Source: Candidatus Bathyarchaeum sp.
Lineage (GTDB): Archaea; Thermoproteota; Bathyarchaeia; Bathyarchaeales; Bathyarchaeaceae
Direction of reading: 5' to 3'
Length of the DNA: 37,049 nucleotides
NCBI GenBank assembly: GCA_020344315.1
Contig: CP070820.1
Coordinates: forward strand, 993,226-1,030,274
Numbering within the stretch: the first letter of the stretch is position 1; every line of letters starts with the position of its first letter. Positions 16,529-25,356 of the stretch are shown one piece after another. The notes below the pieces were generated by a model, which made no database searches, was not told the origin of the DNA, and worked only from the letters and a program-made list of their open reading frames with translations. A program made the position numbers and the translations under genes.

Positions 16529-18445
16529 GTGAAAAAATCTGGAAAAGGCGAAGTGGAAATAAGCCAGCACATACTAGAGAACATCCCGCCACAGGCTGAA
16601 GTCACTCGCATAGAGTATGAAGGACCCGCTCTCGCTGTTTACACCAAAAAGCCGGAGGTTCTAGTTGAACAAAGTTACATAGTAGCAGACATAGTCAAAC
16701 TGATCAGAAAGAGGATAGTTGTTCGTTCCGACCCTTCAATAAGAGCTAAAGAAAGGGACACGGAGAGAATAATACAAGAGATAGTCTCCCCAGAAGCTGA
16801 GATCTCAAACATAAACTTTGACCCAAGCCTCGGAGAAGTCATCATAGAAGCAAAAAAACCAGGAGTAGTTATCGGAAAAAACGGGGGAGTCCTACAGGAA
16901 ATCATCAAAAAAACCCGTTGGCGACCCCGAATTCTAAGAAGCCCCCCCATACCCTCCAAAATCATCGCTCACATGCGACATTTTCTTTACTCAGAGAGCA
17001 AAGAAAGAGAGAGAATACTACGGGCCATTGGGGAACGAATTTTTAGACCAAGGGTTCATGAGGCTGGAGATGTCCGCCTCACCGCCTTGGGCGGATTCCG
17101 AGAAGTGGGAAGATCAGCGATCCTTGTTCAAACAAGGGAAAGCAACGTGCTGCTGGATTGCGGCATCAACCCAGGGTCTACAAGTTCCCTCAACGCCTTT
17201 CCACGGTTGGACATGCCTCAGTTTGATCTAGACGCCTTAGATGCCGTGGTTATAAGCCATGCCCATCTAGATCACTGTGGATTTCTCCCCTTTCTTTTCA
17301 AGTATGGGTATGACGGACCAGTCTACTGTTCGGCTCCCACGTCAAGTCTCATGACCTTGCTTCAAATGGATTACCTAGACGTTGCAAACAAGCAGGGAGT
17401 TATGCCGCCTTATAGTCAGAAGGATGTAAGAGACGCGGTGATGCATACCATACCTCTGAGGTATGGCTCTGTAACCGATATAGCTCCGGATGTTCGTTTA
17501 ACTCTACACAATTCCGGACACATTCTCGGCTCATCGCTAGTTCATCTTCATATAGGCGAGGGACTCCACAACCTAGTTTATACTGGTGATTACAAGTTCG
17601 GCAAGTCGATGCTTCTTGAGCCTGCCGTAGCCATGTTTCCCAGAGTAGAGACCATAATAACGGAAAGCACGTACGGCGCTCCAGGAGATGTTATGCCCAC
17701 AAGAGTAGAATCAGAGCAACTCATTACAACAATAATTAATGAGACTCTAGATCGGGAAGGAAAAGTTTTGATTCCAGTTCCGGCGGTGGGAAGAGCACAA
17801 GAAATCATGTTAATTATCGACGGGTACATGCGACGGGGACTGCTGAAGGAGGCTCCTGTCTTTGTGGAAGGCATGATCTCTGAGGCAACCGCGATCCACA
17901 CGGCATACCCTGAATATCTAGCTAAAGGAGTGCGAAACAGCATCCTTTATGAGGGAATCAATCCTTTCCAGTCAGACTACTTCACCATTGTCGAGCATCC
18001 TAGCGCAAGGGAAGAGATCGTGGATGGGAGCCAGTGCATAATCTTGGCGACCTCAGGTATGCTGGAAGGAGGACCAGTAATTGACTATTTCAAACGTTTG
18101 GCAGCGGATAAGCGCAATACAATAATCTTTGTCAGCTATCAGATCGAGGGCACCATGGGATCGAGAATCCAGAAGGGCTTGTCTGACGTCCCCGTGATAA
18201 ACAGCGCGGGAAAGATGCAAGTAATGAAAGTTAACATGCAAGTTGAAACCGTTAGGGGATTTTCTGGACACTCAGACAGGAGACAACTGGTTAATTATAT
18301 CCATCGGGTGAAGCCGAAACCGGAAAGAATAATTGTGACTCATGGCGAAAAATCAAAGAGCCTAAGCATGGCTGGTCTGTTCAAGAGAAAGTATAATGTG
18401 GACGCACTTGTGCCAGAAGTTCTGGAAACAATCAAGCTGCGGTAG
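16529..18445 (+). CDS. aCPSF1 / FttA: KH-domain beta-CASP ribonuclease (transcription termination factor)
   Basis: A 638-residue protein of the expected size. N-terminal KH-like domains (residues about 1-180) include the GxxG loop VIGKNGG near 115-121. The metallo-beta-lactamase motif HAHLDH is at 244-249, followed by SGHILGSS and YTGDYK. The beta-CASP part has ESTYG, GRAQEIM and the C-terminal SGHSDR and THGE segments. Family members cut 3' ends of RNA and terminate archaeal transcription as homodimers. The first codon is GTG, preceded by GAGGAG at about 15 bases. It is co-transcribed with psmB; its last 14 bases overlap the convergent SepF gene. Confidence 0.95.
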   Translation: MKKSGKGEVEISQHILENIPPQAEVTRIEYEGPALAVYTKKPEVLVEQSYIVADIVKLIRKRIVVRSDPSIRAKERDTERIIQEIVSPEAEISNINFDPSLGEVIIEAKKPGVVIGKNGGVLQEIIKKTRWRPRILRSPPIPSKIIAHMRHFLYSESKERERILRAIGERIFRPRVHEAGDVRLTALGGFREVGRSAILVQTRESNVLLDCGINPGSTSSLNAFPRLDMPQFDLDALDAVVISHAHLDHCGFLPFLFKYGYDGPVYCSAPTSSLMTLLQMDYLDVANKQGVMPPYSQKDVRDAVMHTIPLRYGSVTDIAPDVRLTLHNSGHILGSSLVHLHIGEGLHNLVYTGDYKFGKSMLLEPAVAMFPRVETIITESTYGAPGDVMPTRVESEQLITTIINETLDREGKVLIPVPAVGRAQEIMLIIDGYMRRGLLKEAPVFVEGMISEATAIHTAYPEYLAKGVRNSILYEGINPFQSDYFTIVEHPSAREEIVDGSQCIILATSGMLEGGPVIDYFKRLAADKRNTIIFVSYQIEGTMGSRIQKGLSDVPVINSAGKMQVMKVNMQVETVRGFSGHSDRRQLVNYIHRVKPKPERIIVTHGEKSKSLSMAGLFKRKYNVDALVPEVLETIKLR

Positions 18446-18755
18446 ACGCCTTCTCTTCAACAACACCAGTTTCTTGGCGCCAGATTTTGATGAAATTCGG
18501 CACTATAACTACTCTTTCTTCTCCTAGGCGGGCGATGTCTCCTCCGATGGATTGAGTGAAGCCATAAAGTTCGTTCACAGCCTTCTTAACATCTTCAACG
18601 CTCTTTCTAGCAAGAGGAGTGACCTTAAGAACAAGAATGTTTCCCAAGCTGAGTTCATGTTTGATAACTTCTACGTCGTCGAGGGAACGTAGGGGTATAG
18701 CTTTCAAGTATGCTTTCTTTTGAGATTTTTTTTTCTCTTGCTCTGAGGGCGACAT
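18432..18755 (-). CDS. sepF: SepF (archaeal FtsZ membrane anchor)
   Basis: A 107-residue protein matching archaeal SepF (DUF552): YLKAIPLRSLDDVEVIKHEL, GNILVLKVTPLARKS, then IGGDIARLGEERVVIVPNFI. The family bridges FtsZ to the membrane during cell division. The N-terminal 15 residues (SPSEQEKKKSQKKA) are charged rather than a clear amphipathic membrane helix, so the membrane-targeting segment is not obvious. An SD-like GGAAGTG lies 8 bases before the ATG and a TATA-like ATTTAAAATA about 45 bases upstream. Its 3' end overlaps the end of aCPSF1 on the other strand by 14 bases. Confidence 0.9.
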   Translation of the reverse strand: MSPSEQEKKKSQKKAYLKAIPLRSLDDVEVIKHELSLGNILVLKVTPLARKSVEDVKKAVNELYGFTQSIGGDIARLGEERVVIVPNFIKIWRQETGVVEEKASTAA

Positions 18756-18933
18756 TAGACTTCACTTCCTTAACTAGTTAGAGACGTTTTATTTTAAATA
18801 TTTCCACTTGGTGCAGTCTATGATCTTTAAAAATTGAGATTTCAAATTAGTATTTTATAATTCTTGTGAAGTAACCCTGCTGTTTTGCTATGATATCTCT
18901 TGAACCGGCAGGAATAAACGAAGGAAATTACAG

Positions 18934-19443
18934 TTAAGAACCTCGAAGATAGCTCCATAGTTTGTCGCCCACATAATGGAGATTTCTAACGGTTTTCCCA
19001 TGATTGACAGTCTTCATAGTTTCAGAACTGAAAAGGGCAACGCCCACGGCTAAGGGCTTACCGTGGCGTTCATCAATCACGAGAAGAATGTCGTTCGCTT
19101 CGAATTCGCCTTTGATGCCAACAACCCCGGGAGCCATCACGTCCGCCCCTTTGCAGACATAAGGCACAGCACCCATATCCACTACAATTTTGGGAATAAG
19201 GGGAAAAAGCTCACTAAAAGTTAGAGTGGGAAAGAGTTTACCATTGGACCTTGCAATTAAAGGTCTTCCATTGAAAATGAAGATTTCAGTAGTTTCAATC
19301 TCGTTTGACTCGACACGAGTTTTTGATCCAATCAATCGTTCAATGTCTGTTCCTAGCTTGTTAGTAACCTCTAGGAGAAATCTCTTCGTTTCCTTCTCTT
19401 TCAGGAAATGTCTGCGACACTTCTTTGGCACATCAGCCACCAC
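18934..19443 (-). CDS. PUA-domain RNA-binding protein, MCT-1-like
   Basis: A 169-residue protein. Residues 1-75 are a pre-PUA domain with the KKCRRHFLKEKE N-terminus found in archaeal homologues of eukaryotic MCT-1/MCTS1. Residues about 80-160 form a PUA domain: PKIVVDMGAVPYVCKGADVM, APGVVGIKGEF and NDILLVIDERHGKPLAVG. In eukaryotes this module pairs with DENR or sits in eIF2D and binds tRNA on the 40S subunit, so a translation or RNA-modification role is likely. It follows the COG2522 regulator by 32 bases and is probably co-transcribed with it. Confidence 0.9.
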   Translation of the reverse strand: MVADVPKKCRRHFLKEKETKRFLLEVTNKLGTDIERLIGSKTRVESNEIETTEIFIFNGRPLIARSNGKLFPTLTFSELFPLIPKIVVDMGAVPYVCKGADVMAPGVVGIKGEFEANDILLVIDERHGKPLAVGVALFSSETMKTVNHGKTVRNLHYVGDKLWSYLRGS

Positions 19444-19475
19444 AGGTCATACAATACTGGCAAAAGAGTTGTTTA

Positions 19476-19868
19476 TCAATACTTTTTTGCTGTTGGTGGA
19501 CAAACATCGCAAGCTTCTGGAACCACTAAGGAACTCCTGTGCCAATCGCATATCATGTCTCCGGATCTGAGGACTTGGCATAACTTGCAGAAGTGTAGCA
19601 TGGCATCGAATGGAGATATCTTCTCGGCTGCGATGCCTTCGGCGATCGCATCTACCATAGCCATAACAGGGGGGGAGGCCTCAAGCTGTTTCACCATTTT
19701 TTCTCCCCGTTTTGAGTATAAATAATGACTTATGGAGGCTTGGGTTGTTCCAAGTTTTTTTGCTGCAGCCACTTGAGAGAAGTGGCATTTCTCGATTAGA
19801 CTCCTTGCTACCAGAGAACGAAATGCTGGCAGAACTGAGCGCACAACAATTTCACATGGCGGTCGCAA
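19476..19868 (-). CDS. COG2522-type HTH regulator with C-terminal Cys/His cluster (paralogue 2)
   Basis: A 130-residue paralogue of the protein at 8067-8462. They align from the first residue (M.PPCEIVVRSVLPAFRSLVA), through the HTH (SQVAAAKKLGTTQASISHYL), to the C-terminal cluster C94-x2-C97-x9-C107-x2-H110-x9-C120-x2-C123. The fourth ligand is His where paralogue 1 has Cys, which suggests a metal site rather than loose cysteines. The start is TTG; the alignment to the paralogue fixes it. TATA (CTTTATAAG region, 19900-19908) and an inverted repeat lie just upstream. It leads the operon with the MCT-1-like gene, a possible target. Confidence 0.85.
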   Translation of the reverse strand: MRPPCEIVVRSVLPAFRSLVARSLIEKCHFSQVAAAKKLGTTQASISHYLYSKRGEKMVKQLEASPPVMAMVDAIAEGIAAEKISPFDAMLHFCKLCQVLRSGDMICDWHRSSLVVPEACDVCPPTAKKY

Positions 19869-19884
19869 CTGCGTTCACAAGATT

Positions 19885-19915
19885 ATAACGGCGTTATTGC
19901 TTATAAATGAAACGC
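19885..19915 (-). promoter_or_regulatory. Promoter of COG2522 paralogue 2 with inverted repeat
   Basis: A perfect 6-bp inverted repeat, ATAACG-G-CGTTAT (19885-19897), lies between the TATA box (ATTTATAAG on the minus strand, 19900-19908) and the TTG start. GCGTTTCATT on the minus strand (19906-19915) abuts the TATA box and recurs, inverted, near the Cren7-like promoter. Confidence 0.45.
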
Positions 19916-19996
19916 GAAAAAGAACAAAAGCAGAAAAATTTTGTCGTGTTGTTGCCTTGATTCTATGGTTGGAACCTGCATATTCCTAGGGAATAC

Positions 19997-20470
19997 TTAT
20001 CTTTTGTATACGTAGAGGGTGTGTGAAGGGTATCCCAGCTTGGGATTTTCGCAGAAATTGTCAATTTTTGAGGGTTTCCACCCGAGAATTTCGTAGTCAT
20101 GGGAAACAACTCTAGCCCCAGATTTGAGTTCTGCCTCCAGTTTTGGCTTGATTTTTTCGTTTGCGCTGGTTGTTAGGTATAGGAAGACGACGTTAGCCGA
20201 AGACAGGTTGACATTAAATATGTCTTTCTGGATGATCTGTGTCTTCTCAGTTAAACTGAGTTCCTGTATGTTGTTTAGGGCTCTCTTCGCTAGGTCTTCC
20301 CTCAATTCAACTCCCACAGATTTTGCTCCGAAGTCTTTGGCAGCCATTATAACCGCTCGACCATCTCCGGAACCTAGATCATAGAGGACTTCTCCTGGCT
20401 TGAGGTCAGCCAAGACAAGCATCTGACGCACTACCGGCGTGGGTGTCGCAACAAAAGGCGCAAGGAACAA
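19997..20470 (-). CDS. Class I SAM methyltransferase, aKMT-like protein-lysine methyltransferase
   Basis: A 157-residue, compact Rossmann methyltransferase. The start VATPTPVVRQMLVLADLKPG, SAM motif I VLYDLGSGDGRAVI (29-41), motif II VGVELRED, KDIFNVNLSSANVVFLYLT and GARVVSHDYEILGWKP match the Sulfolobus protein-lysine methyltransferase aKMT across its whole length. That enzyme has broad specificity and methylates chromatin and other proteins such as Cren7. A Cren7-like gene lies at 25357-25527 in this window. The start is TTG at 20470; no ATG/GTG exists upstream in frame, and CTATAAAAAG upstream suggests a short leader. Confidence 0.8.
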   Translation of the reverse strand: MFLAPFVATPTPVVRQMLVLADLKPGEVLYDLGSGDGRAVIMAAKDFGAKSVGVELREDLAKRALNNIQELSLTEKTQIIQKDIFNVNLSSANVVFLYLTTSANEKIKPKLEAELKSGARVVSHDYEILGWKPSKIDNFCENPKLGYPSHTLYVYKR

Positions 20471-20636
20471 AGTTGAATCATCTCTTGGTTTTCTTTTTAT
20501 AGGTAAACGCTCACTTTTATGGTTTTCGCGGAATTACTGGCACATAAGCTTTCCGCCTTTTTGAAACAACATGAATGATCAACAACCGACATTTTAAATT
20601 GCGTACGCGCATAATTTATTTTACATCAACATCGGG

Positions 20637-22250
20637 GTGCCCGGTTTGGTCAGGAAAGCAGATGAAGGATATAGTGTTGTTTTAACTGCTGACAGAACTT
20701 TGATGAGTGAGTATAGTGGGGGGGTTTTTCTTGGCTTCTCTGCTTGTGTGCCAAAAGGGCTAATTCCTGACTGGCTCTACTTCTCGATGTTTTGTCCATC
20801 TGTTCCTGTGAACGATGATGGATCGGTAAAGTATGCTCCCTGTGGATTAAGAAAAGTTGAAGCTGCCTTGCTGGATCACGGCTTCAAAGATGAGGAGGTG
20901 ATTGTTGCTCATCCAGAACATCTTGATAAAGTTGTGGGTTCCAGAACTAAAGTCCTTGGAATCACAGAAACTGACCCTATGGGCAACGCGCCGGCAACGT
21001 CTACATTCACGCAGTTGTTTGATGGCGAAGCATACATGAATTTAAAATTTAGAGAATTGCTGAACCATCCTGCCATCCGAAAATACAGACCAAAGATTAT
21101 TGTTGGAGGACCTGGAGCTTGGCAACTTGAAGACAGAGAGATTCGCAGAAAAATGGGAATAAATTGCGTGATTGTTGGTGAAGGAGAGAAGGCTGCGGGT
21201 CCACTCTTTGAGAGAGCAGTGGATGGAGAGATGCTTCCAGAAGTGGTGCATGGGGAGGTGGTTGAAACAGAAGAAATACCGCATATCAAGAATGCGACTG
21301 TAGATGGGATAGTTGAGATAGCTCGCGGATGTGGACGTGGCTGCGACTTCTGTGTCCCAACACTTCAGCGTTACCGTTGCATTCCCATAAAGGACATCTT
21401 GAAGGAGGTTGAAGTTAACCTTAGGGCTGGGAGACGTCCGTTACTGCATGCAGAGGATGTGCTGAGGTACAAGGCTAAAGGCTTAGAAGTGAATAAGGAG
21501 GCAGTGATAGACCTTTTCAAGACTGTGAGGAGTTACCCGGGCGTTAACGCGGTAGGTATGAGTCACTTTGCTCTCTCCTCTATTGCCAGCGCACCCGAAG
21601 TTGTTGAGGAAATCTCGAACATTCTCGACGCAGGTAAAGAGGGAGGGTGGCTTAGTGGGCAAACAGGCTTAGAAACGGGTAGTCCTAGGCTAGTCCGAGA
21701 TTTTATGAAGGGAAAATGCAAGCCCTTCAATCCGGAAGATTGGCCTCAAGTAGTTATAGATGCTTTTGACATAATGGAAAGAAACTTTTGGGTTCCTTGT
21801 GCAACCCTAATTATAGGTTTTCCAGATGAAACCGAGAAGGATGTTGAGCTGACCCTTGATCTTCTTCGAGAGTTAAAGAAGTTCAAGAGTTTGATTGTTC
21901 CCCTCTTTCTTGTTTCGATGGGAGGACTGAAGGACAAAACGGAATCCTTCACCATCGGGAAGATGACTCCTAAACAAACTGAACTTTTCTTTAAGTGCTG
22001 GCAACATAACATAGACTGGGGGCAGACTCTTCTTCAGGAATATTTCCTCACGAAGAGTGGACTCAAGGGATACGGATTAAGATTCCTATTTTCCTACGCC
22101 ATCAACCAAGCAAAGAAACTGATGCGACAATGTAAAGAAGATTACGATTACGACTTGGCAGCTATGATCAGGGACGAGAGAAGCGGAAAGATAAAGGTGG
22201 GTCCCGCACCCATACGCTTCATCTACAGATACCTACGCCAAAGCAGATAA
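20637..22250 (+). CDS. B12-binding-type radical SAM protein
   Basis: A 537-residue protein. Residues about 60-200 resemble a B12-binding-like Rossmann domain (KVLGITETDP, KIIVGGPGAWQL, VIVGEGE). The radical SAM core follows, with the [4Fe-4S] ligands in GCGRGCDFCVP (C232, C236, C239), then GQTGLETGSPRLV and IIGFPDETEKDVELT. The C-terminal 120 residues are helical. No His of the cobalamin DxHxxG type is seen, so B12 may not be bound. The archaeal group has no assigned reaction that I know. The start is GTG at 20637; a TTG nine bases later is possible. It is transcribed alone and converges on the helicase gene. Confidence 0.85.
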   Translation: MPGLVRKADEGYSVVLTADRTLMSEYSGGVFLGFSACVPKGLIPDWLYFSMFCPSVPVNDDGSVKYAPCGLRKVEAALLDHGFKDEEVIVAHPEHLDKVVGSRTKVLGITETDPMGNAPATSTFTQLFDGEAYMNLKFRELLNHPAIRKYRPKIIVGGPGAWQLEDREIRRKMGINCVIVGEGEKAAGPLFERAVDGEMLPEVVHGEVVETEEIPHIKNATVDGIVEIARGCGRGCDFCVPTLQRYRCIPIKDILKEVEVNLRAGRRPLLHAEDVLRYKAKGLEVNKEAVIDLFKTVRSYPGVNAVGMSHFALSSIASAPEVVEEISNILDAGKEGGWLSGQTGLETGSPRLVRDFMKGKCKPFNPEDWPQVVIDAFDIMERNFWVPCATLIIGFPDETEKDVELTLDLLRELKKFKSLIVPLFLVSMGGLKDKTESFTIGKMTPKQTELFFKCWQHNIDWGQTLLQEYFLTKSGLKGYGLRFLFSYAINQAKKLMRQCKEDYDYDLAAMIRDERSGKIKVGPAPIRFIYRYLRQSR

Positions 22251-22282
22251 TGCCATAAACAATAACGATGGACACATCTTTT

Positions 22283-25162
22283 CTACCAGAATTTGCGTTT
22301 TAGGGATTTTCTTTCAGCTTCTGTTAGTAACTCGAAGAAGTGATCAGAAAGCACATTCTCCTTCTCCAAGATGTCTTCTGCATCAGGAATTTGTATGTTT
22401 CTTCCGGCGAGAGATACTGCAGCTGGCTTACCGTATCTGGAAACAAGCCTAGCCGTCTTCATAGCCTGACGGTTGATTTTCCTCTCGCTCTTCGTCAACT
22501 TCTCTCCTCTCTTATCCACCAAGGACTGAACTCCATCTTCATCCCGTCTAAGCACCCCCAAACTTGAGGACCCACATTTGGGGCAGATAGGCTTCTCCGG
22601 TAAATCATTCAGGCGAATCATCTCTAGATATTCCCAGCATTTGGTGCAGACAAAGGTTCGCACTTCATTAAGGAGGCGCGCCCTAGCCGATTCCACAAGA
22701 ATCAGCTTCATCCGTTCAGGGGGGATAAGATCGGTCTTCATGCTGACTTTTTCCAGTCCAACCCGCGCAACCGGAGAAGCATCATCCACAGTCTCCAGCT
22801 TCCGGACTTGAATCTCCCCCCTGCGAACAGCAGCCATAACCTGAATTGCCTTCTCCAAATCCAAGTCCTTACTGAAAACCTCCTTCAGAGCTTCATCATA
22901 GATGGCTGTGCCCTCAAAACTCTCCAACAACTTACGAAGACTCACCCTGCTTAAATCAACCCACTTCTGTATGCCACCAAATCTTCGAGCCACATGAACC
23001 ATCCGCCTCTTGAAAATCCCAGTCTTCACAGTAGACCGAATCAAGGTATCACGAATATCCTCATCGCCCATACGCTTCAGCCCCTCAAACAATGACATTA
23101 TACGGTCGGCGTTGGCAGCACCCATAGTATTGACGAAGATGCGATAAGGATCAAACTGAACCACAACGCTGTGTCCAGTCTGATCCGACAAAATATGACC
23201 AATCAGCTGAGCCAAAGCTCTGTTCGTGAGAGACCCAAAGTTAGCATGAAGGATTACGAAGTCCTCCCAGTCCTCAACTAGAATTCGATTCTCTGTGGGT
23301 GCAGGGTAACCTTTTTTCACATGTTCAACGGTCTCACGAATCGCCCTTGCAACAGTTCCAGCATCAGCAGGGTATTTCCCAGCCAATTCTGCGGCAATCT
23401 CAGGAGGTGCTTTACCGTTTTTAACCTGTTCCTCTATGAAGCCTCTGATCTGACCAACCTCTTGAGCCACTTCAAAGGGAACAGGAATCTCCTCGCCGAC
23501 CCAGCTTGGAATGGCTCCTGTCGGGTCTTCAATCTGCCGCACATAAATTTGATCGGCAGAAACGCTCAAAATCTGCCACGGTCTACCTTGAATAATAAAC
23601 TTCACACTCGGTTTACCATACTCGGCAACGAAAGCTTCATCCAACACCCCAACAGCAGAATCACTCCCCTCGTCCACAACCAGAAATTTCTTCTGTGTAG
23701 GAATCATGGATAGGTTATCAAAATAGTATTCATAGAGAGGCTTTGTTCGTCGAGGCTTGATTACGAGCTTATCTTCTTCAGAAACCCATGCAAACCTAGG
23801 AAAACGACGATGCATATAATCCAAAACTTTCTCGATGCCCTCCACAGTAAGGTCAGAATAGGGAAAAGCTCTCCTGAACATATCGTGAATCTCATGGAAA
23901 CTCCACCGTTTCTGCTTCATCAAGAGACCGGCAATTTGATGGGCAAGAGCATCATAAGGCTTGGGAGGAATCTCCACAGGCTCCATATCTTCATTAATCG
24001 TTCTGCGAGCGATAGCCATAGCCTCTAAGGTGTCGTCTGAATCCATGGTGATTATAACCCCCTTCGGTATACGCCCGACCCTGTGCCCACTTCTGCCCAC
24101 CCGCTGAATAAGACGCGTAACCTGCCTAGGACTCATATACTGAATCACCAAGTCAATGCGCCCAACATCTATACCCAACTCCAGAGAAGAAGTTGCAACG
24201 AGACCCTTCAACTCACCCTCCTTCAATCCCCGTTCCGCGGCTAGCCTAGAAGGCTTAGCCAAAGAACCATGATGAATCGAAACGGGAAAGTCTACATCCC
24301 AAACCTTGAATCGGCTAGCCAAAACCTCCGAGATAGAGCGTGTATTCGTGAAAAGAAGAACGGATCTATGGTCTTCCATATATCGGCGAATAACGCGGAG
24401 GCGAGAAGCAACTTCAGGATGAGTAAACAAGGCAGAAGCCAACTCATAATCGTCCTGCGTAGGTTGCGGAAAAAGTATCTTCAAATTCATCTGCCTCGCT
24501 AAGGTAACCCTTACAATTTCGACTTCACGTTCAGACCCGACTAGAAACTGAGCAACCTTTCTTGGACTGCCAATCGTGGCGGACAAGCCGATGCATTGGA
24601 AGTCCCTGCCCGTTACCCAACGCAGCCGCTCAAGAGCCAGAGACAGCTGGCTTCCCCGTTTGCTGTCCGCCATCTCGTGAACCTCATCCACTATCACCCA
24701 TCGGACCGCACTAAGATGCTGTCGCATCAGTCTTCCCGGCAAGATGGCCTGCAAGGTTTCGGGGGTGGTTATCAGCATGTCTGGAGGGCTTCTAGCCTGC
24801 CTAGTCCTCTCCTTGGTGTCGGTATCGCCGTGCCTAACTGCCAGTTTAATATCAAGGTTGTTGCACCACCATTCCAGACGCTCAAGCAAATCTCGGTTCA
24901 AGGCTTTGAGAGGCGTCACATACAGGATTTTGATTCCCCGCCGTCTTTCAGGCGTCCTAAGGAGCATGTCGAGAACCGGAAGAACAGCGGATTCAGTCTT
25001 TCCAGTAGCGGTAGGAGATATAAGGAGAACATTTTTTCCCTCAAGAATCTTCGGGATAACCTTTTCCTGAGGCTCAGTGGGTGTTCTGAAGCCTTTCTCC
25101 TCAACCAACCTGCGGATGGGTTTTACGAACCCTTCGAAAACGTTTGTAGGTCTCTCTGGCAA
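22283..25162 (-). CDS. lhr: Lhr-family superfamily 2 DNA helicase
   Basis: A 959-residue protein. Walker A is SPTATGKTES (K55), and the DEVH box sits in WVIVDEVHEMA. Further motifs are SATIGSP, LLFTNTRS, ATSSLELGIDVG and QRVGRSGHR. The two RecA-like domains are followed by the winged-helix and Lhr-core domains, and by a C-terminal zinc ribbon (CTKCWEYLEM then CPKCG, near 845-880). Lhr helicases unwind RNA:DNA hybrids and forks with 3'-5' polarity in repair. The start is TTG at 25162; no longer in-frame start is visible. The gene stands alone. Confidence 0.93.
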   Translation of the reverse strand: MPERPTNVFEGFVKPIRRLVEEKGFRTPTEPQEKVIPKILEGKNVLLISPTATGKTESAVLPVLDMLLRTPERRRGIKILYVTPLKALNRDLLERLEWWCNNLDIKLAVRHGDTDTKERTRQARSPPDMLITTPETLQAILPGRLMRQHLSAVRWVIVDEVHEMADSKRGSQLSLALERLRWVTGRDFQCIGLSATIGSPRKVAQFLVGSEREVEIVRVTLARQMNLKILFPQPTQDDYELASALFTHPEVASRLRVIRRYMEDHRSVLLFTNTRSISEVLASRFKVWDVDFPVSIHHGSLAKPSRLAAERGLKEGELKGLVATSSLELGIDVGRIDLVIQYMSPRQVTRLIQRVGRSGHRVGRIPKGVIITMDSDDTLEAMAIARRTINEDMEPVEIPPKPYDALAHQIAGLLMKQKRWSFHEIHDMFRRAFPYSDLTVEGIEKVLDYMHRRFPRFAWVSEEDKLVIKPRRTKPLYEYYFDNLSMIPTQKKFLVVDEGSDSAVGVLDEAFVAEYGKPSVKFIIQGRPWQILSVSADQIYVRQIEDPTGAIPSWVGEEIPVPFEVAQEVGQIRGFIEEQVKNGKAPPEIAAELAGKYPADAGTVARAIRETVEHVKKGYPAPTENRILVEDWEDFVILHANFGSLTNRALAQLIGHILSDQTGHSVVVQFDPYRIFVNTMGAANADRIMSLFEGLKRMGDEDIRDTLIRSTVKTGIFKRRMVHVARRFGGIQKWVDLSRVSLRKLLESFEGTAIYDEALKEVFSKDLDLEKAIQVMAAVRRGEIQVRKLETVDDASPVARVGLEKVSMKTDLIPPERMKLILVESARARLLNEVRTFVCTKCWEYLEMIRLNDLPEKPICPKCGSSSLGVLRRDEDGVQSLVDKRGEKLTKSERKINRQAMKTARLVSRYGKPAAVSLAGRNIQIPDAEDILEKENVLSDHFFELLTEAERKSLKRKFW

Positions 25163-25273
25163 AGTACATCTGCACCAAGGCTAGAAAATAAAGCAAAGCG
25201 GTTGTAAAAAGCATTTTGGAACAGAAAAACAGCCTATTAACTTACCGTTCCAGTACTTTTCAGGTGTTTATTC

Positions 25274-25312
25274 TGCGTTCATTAGTGAGAATGAAACGCA
25301 AAACTTTTATTC
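25274..25312 (+). promoter_or_regulatory. Promoter of the Cren7-like gene with inverted repeat
   Basis: An inverted repeat TGCGTTCATT - 6 bases - AATGAAACGCA (25274-25300, one bulged base) sits directly before a TATA-like AAACTTTTATTC. The gene begins at 25357 with GGAGGA at 6-base spacing. The right arm shares the 10-mer AATGAAACGC with the promoter of COG2522 paralogue 2. Confidence 0.45.
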
Positions 25313-25356
25313 ATCATAGGTGAATCATTATTGCGACTGTTAATGGAGGAAGAAAC

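Noticed and set aside
24596..25207. A 203-residue plus-strand frame opposite the Lhr gene.
   Set aside because: It is antisense to the conserved helicase motifs and matches no family; a shadow frame.
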